From positions 1 through 64,000 of the forward strand of contig JAIQFG010000013.1 of the NCBI GenBank assembly GCA_020073375.1: a DNA stretch of 64,000 nt. The letters run 5' to 3'. Below, in pieces: positions 19,730 through 29,016 of this stretch. Position numbers and translations under genes: made by a program. A model generated the notes under the pieces. It saw only the letters and a list, made by a program, of their open reading frames with translations, was not told the DNA's origin and did not search any database. This DNA comes from Terriglobia bacterium. GTDB taxonomy: Bacteria; Acidobacteriota; Terriglobia; Acidiferrales; UBA7541. Each line of letters starts with the position of its first letter. Position 1 is the stretch's first letter.

Positions 19730-20821
19730 CTATCCCTGATCGCCGAACGTGATGCCCACGGCCCGCGCGGCGCGCACCATGCCGCCGTGAGGATCGACCC
19801 GGCGCGCTTCGCCCACGGCCTCATCGATCGGGACCGATTCGATCTCGCCGGCCCGCAGGCACACCATGCGGCCAAACTCCCCGCGCGCAACCAACTCGAC
19901 GGCCTCGACTCCGAAGCGCGTGGCCAGAATCCGGTCAAAGGGGCTGGGCGATCCCCCGCGCTGGATATGTCCCAGGACCGTAATGCGCACGTCTTTTTTC
20001 AGCAGCTTATGAATGGCGTCGCCGATCAGGATGCCCACCTGGCCGGGTCGCGGCGCGGGAAACGGCTGGCCCGTGGTGGGATCGATTGGCTGGAGCTTCA
20101 CGCCCTCGGCGACCACGACGAGCGAAAACTTTTTTCCAGTGGCGGCGCGCTCGCGCAGCTTTTCGCACACCGTTTCGATCGTGAACGGAATTTCCGGGAT
20201 CAGGATCACATCGGCGCCCCCGGCGATTCCCGAATGCAGTGCGATCCATCCCGCGTTGCGGCCCATGACTTCAATAACCATTACGCGCCCGTGCGATTCG
20301 GCAGTGGTGTGCAGGCGGTCGATGGCGTCGGTGGCCACGTGCAGCGCGGTGTCGAATCCGAAGGTCACTTCGGTCGCAGAGAGATCGTTGTCGATCGTCT
20401 TGGGCACGCCGACGATGGGAATTCCCATGCGTCCCAGGTCGCGCGCGATGGTCAGCGTGCCGTCGCCGCCGATGACGATCAGCGCGTCCAGTCCGAGTTT
20501 CCGGGCGTTCTCGCAGCACGCCAGCGAATAATCGCGCGTTTCCTTTTTCTCCTCCGTGTCCACCCGGTAGCGAAACGGGTTCCCGCGATTCGTGGTCCCC
20601 AGAATCGTGCCGCCGCGCGGCAAAATTCCCGCAATCGATTCCACGGTCAGAGGCATGGTTCTTTCCGGCCAGATCAACCCGTCAAATCCATCCTGGATCC
20701 CGATAACGCGCCAGCCGTGCCCCAGAATCGCGCTGCGAACCGCCCCGCGAATTACGGCGTTCAGCCCGGGACAATCTCCTCCCCCGTTGGCAATGCCGAT
20801 CGTTTGTATGGTGGGAGCCAT
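19730..20821 (-). CDS. pfkA: 6-phosphofructokinase
   Basis: IGIANGGGDCPGLNAVIRG, VIGGDGTLTIA, GVPKTIDNDL, EVMGRNAGWIAL, GHIQRGGSPSPFDR. Confidence 0.9.
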   Translation of the reverse strand: MAPTIQTIGIANGGGDCPGLNAVIRGAVRSAILGHGWRVIGIQDGFDGLIWPERTMPLTVESIAGILPRGGTILGTTNRGNPFRYRVDTEEKKETRDYSLACCENARKLGLDALIVIGGDGTLTIARDLGRMGIPIVGVPKTIDNDLSATEVTFGFDTALHVATDAIDRLHTTAESHGRVMVIEVMGRNAGWIALHSGIAGGADVILIPEIPFTIETVCEKLRERAATGKKFSLVVVAEGVKLQPIDPTTGQPFPAPRPGQVGILIGDAIHKLLKKDVRITVLGHIQRGGSPSPFDRILATRFGVEAVELVARGEFGRMVCLRAGEIESVPIDEAVGEARRVDPHGGMVRAARAVGITFGDQG

Positions 20822-20996
20822 GGACCCTCAATCGTGCGGCAGGCTACCGGGCCTGAATCGCGAGAAGGCATTCTACACCATACGGGCAATCGGCTGAGAA
20901 TGGGGAAAAGAAGCGCAACTCCACAAGGACAGTACAATTCAGGATTTCGCGGAAACCTCAAATTAAGGCCACCTCCGGTCCGGGAAACCGAAGGGC

Positions 20997-21242
20997 TTAA
21001 ATCGTCTTCGCGTTCCGGCGGAATCGGTCCATCAGGGCCGTGTGCAGGCGCTGGCGGACGTCTTCCGGGAGGGGGACGGGTTCGGAGTTGCAGAAGATCT
21101 GGATGGTTTTGCGCGTGGTGTCGACGACCACGCGGCAGTCAGTGCAGCGCGACAGGTGCAACTCCAGGTCGGCGCGCATTTCGGAGTCGAGGACTCCGTC
21201 GAGATAGGCGGTGAGTTCGTGGATTACTTTCTTGCAGTTCAC
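20997..21242 (-). CDS. Anti-sigma factor (zf-HC2)
   Basis: 81 aa; MNCKKVIHELTAYLDGVLDSEMRADLELHLSRCTDCRVVVDTTRK, HxxxCxxC; overlaps the stop of the sigma gene. Confidence 0.8.
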   Translation of the reverse strand: MNCKKVIHELTAYLDGVLDSEMRADLELHLSRCTDCRVVVDTTRKTIQIFCNSEPVPLPEDVRQRLHTALMDRFRRNAKTI

Positions 21243-21925
21243 TGCGTTTCGCTCCGTCGAAAATACTTGTTCAATTTTTGGCGGAGTTTCAGGCGCGCGC
21301 GCAACAGGCGCGACTTCACCGCCGCTTCCGAGATTCCCAGGATATGCGCGGTTTCCTCGGTGGAGATGCCTTCCACGTCGCGCAGCAGGAAGGCCACGCG
21401 GAAAATCGGGTCCAGGTCCGAGATCACCGAATTGAGAATCTCGTTGAGTTCGGTCTGCGCGAATTTCTGCTCGGGGGAAGGGCCCCAGTCCTCGATCTCG
21501 CGGAAGACGGGATCCTCGCCGTAGTTGATCGGCTCATCGAGGGACACCTGATTGCCGCGGCGTTTGCGCAGCTTCATCAGGGCTTCGTTCACGGCGATGC
21601 GCACCAGCCAGGTGTAAAAGCGCGAGTCGCCCTGGAAGCGGTCGAGGTTTGTGTAGGATTTCAGGAAGGCTTCCTGCATCACGTCTTCGGCGTCTTCGCG
21701 GTTCTGCGTGATGTTCATGCCCAGGCGGAAGATCTTTCGCTCGTAGCGGTTTACCAGTTCTTCAAACGCGGAGGTGTCGCCGGCTTTGGCCGCAGACACC
21801 AGCCGGGCTTCGTCGTCGCGGACGATCGTGGATGCCAGCGGCTTGGGATCGGTGGCGCTCAACAGTCTTATTGCTCCAATGGGCGGACAATTATGTCCAG
21901 CCAGGCTATTTTGGCAGGGTACCAT
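21239..21925 (-). CDS. ECF RNA polymerase sigma factor (RpoE-like)
   Basis: FEELVNRYERKIFRLGMNITQNREDAEDVMQEAFLKSYTNLDRFQGDSRFYTWLVRIAVNEALMKLRKRR...EETAHILGISEAAVKSRLLRARLKLRQKL. Confidence 0.88.
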   Translation of the reverse strand: MVPCQNSLAGHNCPPIGAIRLLSATDPKPLASTIVRDDEARLVSAAKAGDTSAFEELVNRYERKIFRLGMNITQNREDAEDVMQEAFLKSYTNLDRFQGDSRFYTWLVRIAVNEALMKLRKRRGNQVSLDEPINYGEDPVFREIEDWGPSPEQKFAQTELNEILNSVISDLDPIFRVAFLLRDVEGISTEETAHILGISEAAVKSRLLRARLKLRQKLNKYFRRSETQ

Positions 21926-22194
21926 AGTTCACCGTCGCCACGCCTCCGCACAAACTCCTCTTCTTCCGATGCCCCGAAAGGCGCGTTCGATTCAGGAATC
22001 TCCGGACAATTTTGAATTGGGAAACAGGGCCGCCATCCGGGTCCGATCGGGTGCGGCGAAGTGGTACAATCATGCGCTTGGCGAGCTCTCTGGGCAGCTT
22101 AAGAGCGCCCGCAGGTCCTTTGGCCGCTCGCCCGACGGACGCGCGGCGGCCACAGAGGAACAACCCAAACGGACACTGGAATCCGAAAAAATAA

Positions 22195-22704
22195 ATGAGA
22201 ACTCTGCCCGACTATCTCCGCCCCGGCATGAAGCTGGTAATCGTGGGCTGCAACCCCGGCGACCGCTCGGCTCGCGTGGGCCATTACTATGCCGGACGTG
22301 GAAACGAATTCTGGCCGCTGCTTTATGAATCCGGCGTCATGCCGGAATTGCTTGAGCATCGCGACGACAAACGAATGATCGAGTTCGGCATCGGCCTGAC
22401 CGACCTGGTCAAGCGGCCCACACGCGGGGAAGAAGAGCTGCAACGCGAGGAATTCGCCGAAGGGCGCATTGTGCTCTCCCAGAAGCTTGAGCAGTTTGCG
22501 CCGCAAGTCATCGCCTTCAACGGCAAGGGCACGTTTGAAAACTTCGCGCAGCGCGCGTGCAAGCTCGGGCCGCAAAAAGATCGCCTCTACGGCGCACAGG
22601 TGTTTGTACTGCCTTCGACGAGCGCGAAAAATGCCGTCGGTCACGGCACGAAACTTCGCTATTTCCGGCAACTGGCCGCGGTGCTTGCGAAATTGCCGGC
22701 GTAG
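22195..22704 (+). CDS. mug: Mismatch-specific (G:U/T) DNA glycosylase
   Basis: DYLRPGMKLVIVGCNPGDRSARVGHYYAGRGNEFWPLL...GIGLTDLVKRPT...LPSTSAKN. Confidence 0.85.
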   Translation: MRTLPDYLRPGMKLVIVGCNPGDRSARVGHYYAGRGNEFWPLLYESGVMPELLEHRDDKRMIEFGIGLTDLVKRPTRGEEELQREEFAEGRIVLSQKLEQFAPQVIAFNGKGTFENFAQRACKLGPQKDRLYGAQVFVLPSTSAKNAVGHGTKLRYFRQLAAVLAKLPA

Positions 22705-22771
22705 CGCCTCCCAGTCCCGCCTGTCGCCGCGCCGGGCGGGACCGCCAGCATCCAAGGAGCACAAGAGATCC

Positions 22772-23125
22772 ATGGCAAAAGCAAGAATCAAATTCCTGCA
22801 CAAGCCCAACTGCACCACTTGCCGCAAGGCGAAGGCATTCCTAGAAAAGAAGAAAGCGGATTTGGAATTGCGCGACCTGGGGAAGGACCGGCTGTCGATT
22901 GCGGAACTCGACGCCCTGATCGGAAAGCAGGACCATCGCAAATTCCTGAACACGCGCAATGAGCTTTATCGCACGCGGAAAATGGGCGTGAATCCGCCTT
23001 CGCGCGAAGAGGCGCTGAAACTCATGGCCGCCGAACCCAACCTGATCCGCCGCCCCGTAGTATTGCGCGGTTCCGAACTGGTGCTCGGCTATGATGAGGA
23101 AGCGCTGAAGCGCATCGCAAAATAG
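22772..23125 (+). CDS. ArsC/Spx family protein (arsenate reductase-like)
   Basis: KFLHKPNCTTCRKAKAFLEKKKADLELRDLGKDRLSIAEL...NPPSREEALKLMAAEPNLIRRPVVLRGSELVLGYDEE. Confidence 0.8.
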   Translation: MAKARIKFLHKPNCTTCRKAKAFLEKKKADLELRDLGKDRLSIAELDALIGKQDHRKFLNTRNELYRTRKMGVNPPSREEALKLMAAEPNLIRRPVVLRGSELVLGYDEEALKRIAK

Positions 23126-23154
23126 ATTTGCGATCCCGAGGGGGAAGCTCTTCC

Positions 23155-23712
23155 ATGAGCGTCCGTGAAAAAATCGTTCTCATGCAGGGCGATCTTACCG
23201 AGATGGATGTCGATGCCATTGTCAACGCCGCGAACAACGACCTGCAGTTGGGCGGCGGCGTCGCTGGAGCGATTCGCCGCAAGGGCGGGGACGCTATCCA
23301 ACGGGAATGCGACGCCATCGGCAGCGTTACGGTTGGCGGCGCGGCCATCACCACTGCTGGAAACCTGCCCGCGCGTTTCGTGATTCACGCTGCCAGTATG
23401 CAACTCGGTGGAGAAACCACGGCCCGCGCGCTGCAAAGCTCCACGGGCCACTCGCTGCGCATTGCCGCAAAAAAAAATCTGCGGTCAATCGCGTTTCCCG
23501 CCGTGGGGACGGGCATCGCGGGTTTTCCAGTGGCTGAATGCGCCCGGATCATGCTTGGCGAAGCGGCCGCGCACTTGAAGGCGCCCACTTCGCTGGAAAA
23601 AATTTATTTCGTCCTGTTCGACGCGCGGGCCCTGGCAGCTTTCGAGAACGTGTTCCGGGAAATGGATGCGCGCGGCGAACTGGGCGAAGCCCGCGCCAGA
23701 GGGCAGTCGTGA
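23155..23712 (+). CDS. Macro domain protein (O-acetyl-ADP-ribose deacetylase-like)
   Basis: QGDLTEMDVDAIVNAANNDLQLGGGVAGAIRRKGG...FPAVGTGIAGFPVAECARIM. Confidence 0.88.
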   Translation: MSVREKIVLMQGDLTEMDVDAIVNAANNDLQLGGGVAGAIRRKGGDAIQRECDAIGSVTVGGAAITTAGNLPARFVIHAASMQLGGETTARALQSSTGHSLRIAAKKNLRSIAFPAVGTGIAGFPVAECARIMLGEAAAHLKAPTSLEKIYFVLFDARALAAFENVFREMDARGELGEARARGQS

Positions 23713-23981
23713 CCGAACTCGCAGAAAAAGTCCGCGCGGAGCTGGCGCTCTACGAGCACCCCCTGTTCGTGTTTGACGCGCGCCCGGCAGCCGAGGGCGT
23801 CGAAATCGTCATCCGCTACTCGCCGCCCGAGCCGCAAGTGCATACCTACGTCTTCCTGCTTCGTCCGCGCGAAATCGAAAGCCGGCAATTTCCCTGGATT
23901 TTTCAGAAGCAGCTGTACGATTGCCTGCACGACTTCATCGTCGAGATGTTTACCTGCAACCCGCAGCGCCAGGACGCATGA
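23709..23981 (+). CDS. Hypothetical protein
   Basis: GTG start overlapping the macro-domain stop; 90 aa VTELAEKVRAELALYEHPLFVFDARPAAEGVEIVIRYSP...; ends overlapping the next ATG. Confidence 0.6.
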   Translation: MTELAEKVRAELALYEHPLFVFDARPAAEGVEIVIRYSPPEPQVHTYVFLLRPREIESRQFPWIFQKQLYDCLHDFIVEMFTCNPQRQDA

Positions 23982-25129
23982 CCGGGCAAGCGCCACTCGC
24001 GGCAGGCGATCCGGCGGCGCCCCTGCACTCCATTCTTGCCGCGCGCATCCGGCAGAGCGGCCCCATCCCGTTTGCCGAGTACATGCGCGAGTGCCTCTAC
24101 CATCCCGAGCACGGATACTATTCGCGCGCCGGCGCCGGGAAATTCGCGGACTACTACACCAGCGTCGACGTTCATCCGATTTTCGGGCGGCTGCTTGCTC
24201 GGCAACTCGCCGAGATGTGGGAAGTTCTGGGATCGCCTCGCCCCTTCAATGCGGTCGAGGCTGGAGCGGGCGTCGGGCGCCTCGCGGGCCATATCCTGGA
24301 TTTTGCCGCGCATGAACTGCCCGCGTTTTATGGCGCGCTCGAGTATGTTGCCGTGGAGCGTTCCGCCGCACGCCGGGCGGAGCACTCCGAGCGCCTCGCG
24401 GTTCATGGCGGTGCCGGGAAAGTTTCAAGCTCTTCCGAAATTCCGCGCGCGATTGCCGCCGGCTGCATTTTCTCGAATGAATTGCTCGACGCCTTGCCCA
24501 CGCACCGCGTGGCGGTTGAAAACGGCAAGCTGCGCGAAATGAATGTGGGCATCGAGGGCGAGCGGCTCGTGGAAATTTCAGGTGAGCCTTCCACTCCAAG
24601 ACTGGAGGAATATTTTCGAGAACAGGGAATTGCGCTGCAGGAGGGCTGGCAGGCCGAAGCGTGCCTGGAAGCTTGCGAGTGGATCGAAAACGCGGGCCGA
24701 GCCCTCGATCGCGGCTTCGTCCTGACCATTGACTACGGCCATGAAGCGAGCGCGCTGTACAACGAGCGGCACAACCGCGGCACGTTGCTGGCATATCGCG
24801 ATCACGCGGTTTCGGAAAATCTGCTGGATGCGCCGGGCGGGCAGGACCTTACTTCGCACGTGAATTTCACGGCCTTGGAGTTGTGGGGCCGCCGCGCGGG
24901 GCTTTCGCGCACCGGACTGGTCACGCAATCGCAATTTCTGGTGGCCCTGGGGCGGGCCAACGAATTCGCGGATCTATACGAGCCCGGCCAGACGGAACTT
25001 GAAAAATTGCGCGCGCGCCTGCTGCTGAAGAACCTGATTCATCCCGAGGGCCTGGGAGAAAAATTCCAGGTGCTGATCCAGCAAAAGGGAATCGGAATGC
25101 CGAACCTCACGGGGCTTTCGGGGTATTAA
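23978..25129 (+). CDS. SAM-dependent methyltransferase, NDUFAF7/MidA (COG1565-like) family
   Basis: GPIPFAEYMRECLYHPEHGYYSR..GKFADYYTSVDVHPIFGRLLARQLAEMWE...EAGAGVGRLAGHIL...FSNELLDALPTHRV. Confidence 0.82.
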   Translation: MTGQAPLAAGDPAAPLHSILAARIRQSGPIPFAEYMRECLYHPEHGYYSRAGAGKFADYYTSVDVHPIFGRLLARQLAEMWEVLGSPRPFNAVEAGAGVGRLAGHILDFAAHELPAFYGALEYVAVERSAARRAEHSERLAVHGGAGKVSSSSEIPRAIAAGCIFSNELLDALPTHRVAVENGKLREMNVGIEGERLVEISGEPSTPRLEEYFREQGIALQEGWQAEACLEACEWIENAGRALDRGFVLTIDYGHEASALYNERHNRGTLLAYRDHAVSENLLDAPGGQDLTSHVNFTALELWGRRAGLSRTGLVTQSQFLVALGRANEFADLYEPGQTELEKLRARLLLKNLIHPEGLGEKFQVLIQQKGIGMPNLTGLSGY

Positions 25130-25130
25130 G

Positions 25131-25203
25131 TAGGACAGGCTTCAGCCTGTCGGGTTTCCATTTTTTCAATTCAAAAACCAAACAGGCTGAAGCCTGTTCT
25201 ACT
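25131..25203. repeat. Paired REP-like palindrome, family I
   Basis: taggacaggcttcagcctgtcgggtt ... aaacaggctgaagcctgttctac. Confidence 0.85.
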
Positions 25204-25208
25204 TTTTC

Positions 25209-27443
25209 TTAAGACCCTTCCGAGTATGCTTTCTTCAGCGATTTTTCGGCTTCAGCTTGCGCGCCTCCGGTATCGTCTCCGGTTTGCTTGGCCTTGCTGT
25301 ACTCGTTGACGGCGCGCGTGCGGTCGCCCTGGATGTCGTAGATTCTGCCCAGATAGATGTGCGACCAGACTTCGGTCCAGCGGGTGGTCAGGTCGGTGGA
25401 GGCTTCCATGGTGTCGCGGAAGGATTGCGCCGCGGCGGCGTAATTCCGCTGGTAGAAAAACGCTTCGCCCATGCGGAAGTCGGCGAGGGCGTTGGTGCGG
25501 TCCTGCTCGAGGGCGCGCTGGTATTGCTGGATCGCGTCGTAGTAGCGGCCCTGCTCGGCAAGCGTTTCGCCACGCGCGATGATGCCGCGCACGCGCAGGC
25601 GCTGGCTCGATTTCAGGATGAAATTGTGCGGATCGAGGATAATGCCGTTGGGCTTCGGGCGCCCGAACGTCTCCACCGTGAACGGGGATTCTTTCCCGGC
25701 GATGTCGACTTTTTTGAATTCAGGATTGCCTTCGGTCTCGACTTCCATCTCGACGTTCATTCGGAAGAAATCGAGATCCTGTTTCACCTTGCCGACAATC
25801 CGGAATCCTTTTTTCGTGCGGTAGATCACGTATTCCAATTTGAATTCGGGAACGCCGGTGGAGCGCAGCCATTGCGTGAAAAACGGCCGCAGGCTGGGCG
25901 CCTCAGCGTCGGCCACGGGCGCGTTGCCCAGCCCCTTGTATTCCTGGGGCGCCGGCTGCGCCGCGCGCGCGTCCGCCAGTTGCTCGAAATCGCGGATGCG
26001 GGCGGTCTTGCCCGCGTACCGCGAATAAAAATCCTTGAGCAGCGCGCTGAAATTCGCGTCGCCGATAATGGCGCGAAGCATATGAAACACCATCGCGCCC
26101 TTGTTCACCACAACTGAGCGGTATTCTTCCGACCCCGGTGCGAGTCTCTTGGCCTCGGCAATCGGAGCGGCGTCGTCGAACATCAGCGCGCCCACCGCGA
26201 AATCCTCAAGCGCCTTGTTTAACCCTTCCTTGCCGGTCGCTTCCTCCGCGTAGAGCCCCTCCGAGTACCTCGCCAATCCGTCGGTGATCCAAACATCGGA
26301 AGCGGAGGCGGCCATCACCCGTTCACCCCACCATTGCTGCGCCGCCAGATTCGCCAGCAACCGCGCATTGGGCTGCGCCGTCCACTGGTGCGCGCTCACC
26401 AGCAGCAGGCCCGGCGCGGCGAATCCGTCCACCGTGCCGTCCGGCAACTGCGCGATGGTCATCGAGGGGTCGGGAAGCGCGCCGAATTCTCCGTTGTAGA
26501 AATCGAGAATGCGCGCCGCGGTGTCCGCGTAACTCTGCGCGGTTTTGGCTTCTGCCGGCGGCGTATAGATCGAGAAACTCATGCCTTGCGCGCGCACCGG
26601 ACTCAATTGCAGCGGCGCTATCACAAACGTTCCCGCGGCTTCCGGCTTATCCACGCGGAAGGTGTACAACATGCGCTCATTTTCCATCGAAGGTGGCGGA
26701 GGAGCGCTCCGTGGCGATACCGCCGGGGCCGCCGATTTGGAATTTCCCAGGGCCGGAGGTGGAGCCGGAGCCGATTTGGGCGTCACCGAAACCGGAGGCC
26801 CGGCAGAAACTCCCGTGCCCACGACGGCCATTGTTCCGGGCACTTCAATCTGGAAAGTTCCCGTGTAACGCGTGGAAGGAAATCCGGTCAACGGGAACCA
26901 GCGCGCCGGGAGCAGCAGATATCCGCCCTCCTTGCCGATGTAGGCGAGCCGCACGCCTTCCGAAGGGTCGGTGATGCGGCCGGAGAGCGGGCCGCCGTAA
27001 TCAAATTGCAGCGTAAGTTTTCCGCCCGCGGGCACGGCATCGGGGAGGGTGATAGTCAATTTCTGGTTGGCATTGTCGTCGCGGTCAAAAGTCAGTGGCT
27101 TGCCTGCTCCATCGAGGACCGAATTTACTCGCAGGCTCGGATTGAGTTCGACCTCGACTTCGCGTGCGGCATCGTCCGCAACGAAGTCGACCTTCGCCTG
27201 CGCGTTCATCACCTGTCCGTTAGCGTCGAGCGAGGCGCGAATATCATAGTTGGTGGCGCGAAACGCGGCAGTGGGCGCGGTCTGCACCGGGGCCACGGGC
27301 CGGCCCGGGCCTTGCGGCTGCCCCGGCGACTGGGCCAAGCCGCTGGCCGCGAACGCAGCCAGTGCCGTCAGCAGAACGGTGAGTCGGAGCTTGAACATGA
27401 GTCTCAGGAGCCTTTCTAAATTCGACCGGGATACCCGAATCAA
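25209..27443 (-). CDS. M1-like metallopeptidase-fold protein with C-terminal TPR
   Basis: Peptidase M1-like N-terminal beta domain; C-terminal TPR (AEQGRYYDAIQQYQRALEQDRTNALADFRMGEAFFYQRNYAAAAQSF). No canonical HEXXH was found by eye, so it may be inactive. Confidence 0.65.
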   Translation of the reverse strand: MIRVSRSNLERLLRLMFKLRLTVLLTALAAFAASGLAQSPGQPQGPGRPVAPVQTAPTAAFRATNYDIRASLDANGQVMNAQAKVDFVADDAAREVEVELNPSLRVNSVLDGAGKPLTFDRDDNANQKLTITLPDAVPAGGKLTLQFDYGGPLSGRITDPSEGVRLAYIGKEGGYLLLPARWFPLTGFPSTRYTGTFQIEVPGTMAVVGTGVSAGPPVSVTPKSAPAPPPALGNSKSAAPAVSPRSAPPPPSMENERMLYTFRVDKPEAAGTFVIAPLQLSPVRAQGMSFSIYTPPAEAKTAQSYADTAARILDFYNGEFGALPDPSMTIAQLPDGTVDGFAAPGLLLVSAHQWTAQPNARLLANLAAQQWWGERVMAASASDVWITDGLARYSEGLYAEEATGKEGLNKALEDFAVGALMFDDAAPIAEAKRLAPGSEEYRSVVVNKGAMVFHMLRAIIGDANFSALLKDFYSRYAGKTARIRDFEQLADARAAQPAPQEYKGLGNAPVADAEAPSLRPFFTQWLRSTGVPEFKLEYVIYRTKKGFRIVGKVKQDLDFFRMNVEMEVETEGNPEFKKVDIAGKESPFTVETFGRPKPNGIILDPHNFILKSSQRLRVRGIIARGETLAEQGRYYDAIQQYQRALEQDRTNALADFRMGEAFFYQRNYAAAAQSFRDTMEASTDLTTRWTEVWSHIYLGRIYDIQGDRTRAVNEYSKAKQTGDDTGGAQAEAEKSLKKAYSEGS

Positions 27444-27515
27444 TAGGATACCAATGCGGGCTACTGAGTTGCCAGTGCCTTGCTTTCCATTTTCGCCCCG
27501 GGGTGAATGGCCCAG

Positions 27516-27600
27516 TAGGACAGGCTTCAGCCTGTCGGGGTTGGGGCGAACTGGGTCGACTTTGCTGGCATTAAAACCGACAGACTGAAGCCTGTCCTAC
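27516..27600. repeat. Paired REP-like palindrome, family I
   Basis: taggacaggcttcagcctgtcggggt ... accgacagactgaagcctgtcctac. Confidence 0.85.
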
Positions 27601-27608
27601 CGAAACCT

Positions 27609-28748
27609 TCATGCATTTGTTTGCTGCAGCATGGCCGCGATGATTTCGGCGGCGCGATCGATTGCCCCAGGAGGCCCGAGCCTTTCGCGCACCTCGGCCA
27701 GCCCTTTCCGCATTTCCTCACGGGCCTCGGGCGAATCCAGCAGCCGGAGGGCCTCCCGGGCCACTCGCTCCGGCGTAAAATCCTTCTGCACCAGTTCGGG
27801 CGCCACGCGCTTTCCGGCGATCAGATTCACCATCGCAAACATGGGCGTGCGCACCAGCCAGCGCGCGATGGCCGCCGTCAGCGGCGCAAGCCGGTAGACC
27901 ACGATCATCGGCGCGTTCATCAACGCCGCCTCGACCGTCGCCGTCCCGCTGGACACAATCGCCACGTCCGCCGCGCCCAGGACGTCGTAGGTGACGTCCT
28001 CCACAACTTTAATCGGCACGTCCGGCTGAAGATATGCGGCAAATTGGGACTTACTCATCCCCGGCGCCAGTGCCAGCACGAACTGGACGTCGCGGCCCCG
28101 GCCCATCATCCGGCATGCCTGCACCAGCGGGGGCATGTGATGGGCGATTTCCCCCGCGCGGCTTCCCGGCAGCAGCGCAACGATCGGCTTTGCGGCATCG
28201 AGGCCGGATTCCGCGGCAAATTCCGCGCGCGTTCTTTTGGCCGCGACGTTGCCCACCAGCGGGTGCCCTATAAAATCCGCAGGCACGCCGCGCGACCGGT
28301 ACCACTCCTGCTCGAACGGGAAAATGCACAGCCCGCGCACGAACCGCCGCCGCACCAGGTTGGCGCGCCACGGCCTCCAGGCCCAGAATTGCGGGCATAC
28401 AAAATAGACGCTTGGGATTTTCTTGCGTTTCAGGGCCCGCGCCAGGCGCAGGTGGAACCCCGGAAAATCGGTGAGGATCGCCAGGCGCGGATTGCGGCGG
28501 GTTGTTTCCCCCAGGATGCGTTTCCACACACGCTTGAGCGCCGGATATTTTTTTGCGATTTCGACGATTCCCACCAGGGAAACTTCCGAGCAGTCGGCGA
28601 TCGTGTCGACTCCCGCTTCCCTCATGCGCGGCCCGCCCATGCCGAAGAGTTGCACGTCGGCGCGCGCGCGCAGCGCCGTCGCCAGCCGCGCGGCGTACAT
28701 GTCTCCGGACGCTTCACCGGCGGAAATCAGGATTTGTGTGGGAGGCAT
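27609..28748 (-). CDS. lpxB: Lipid-A-disaccharide synthase
   Basis: ILISAGEASGDMYAARL, LFGMGGPRMREAGV, TDFPGFHLRLA, LLPGSRAGEI, SGTATVEAALMNAPMIVVYRL. Confidence 0.9.
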   Translation of the reverse strand: MPPTQILISAGEASGDMYAARLATALRARADVQLFGMGGPRMREAGVDTIADCSEVSLVGIVEIAKKYPALKRVWKRILGETTRRNPRLAILTDFPGFHLRLARALKRKKIPSVYFVCPQFWAWRPWRANLVRRRFVRGLCIFPFEQEWYRSRGVPADFIGHPLVGNVAAKRTRAEFAAESGLDAAKPIVALLPGSRAGEIAHHMPPLVQACRMMGRGRDVQFVLALAPGMSKSQFAAYLQPDVPIKVVEDVTYDVLGAADVAIVSSGTATVEAALMNAPMIVVYRLAPLTAAIARWLVRTPMFAMVNLIAGKRVAPELVQKDFTPERVAREALRLLDSPEAREEMRKGLAEVRERLGPPGAIDRAAEIIAAMLQQTNA

Positions 28749-28761
28749 GTTTGCGGCTTTT

Positions 28762-29015
28762 GTAGCATTGGCTTCAGCCTATGCGGTTTTTGCACGTGTT
28801 GCGGGCGAATCCGGCCGCCGATACGCTTTCTCAATCTCCATTAATCGTCATTCCGAACGAAGTGAGGAATCCCTTTTTCTTCTTGCGCGGAGAATAAGAG
28901 GGATCGCTCACTTCATTCGGAATCACGTCGTGTTGGCGGTGAATTCCGCAATGGATGAAGCCTGATTGCTAGTGGAACTCTAAAGTCAAAGGCAGACAGG
29001 CTGAAGCCTGTCCTA
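28762..29015. repeat. Degenerate/split family I REP with an internal inverted repeat (cgtcattccgaacgaagtgaggaatccct ... agggatcgctcacttcattcggaatcacg)
   Basis: Half REP at about 28762-28784, intact REP at 28995-29015, and a different IR pair at about 28845-28927 between them. Confidence 0.55.
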
Positions 29016-29016
29016 C

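Noticed and set aside
18896-21214. 772-aa plus-strand ORF
   Set aside because: Antisense to the SH3-like and PFK genes and crossing their intergenic repeat; a GC-rich shadow ORF.
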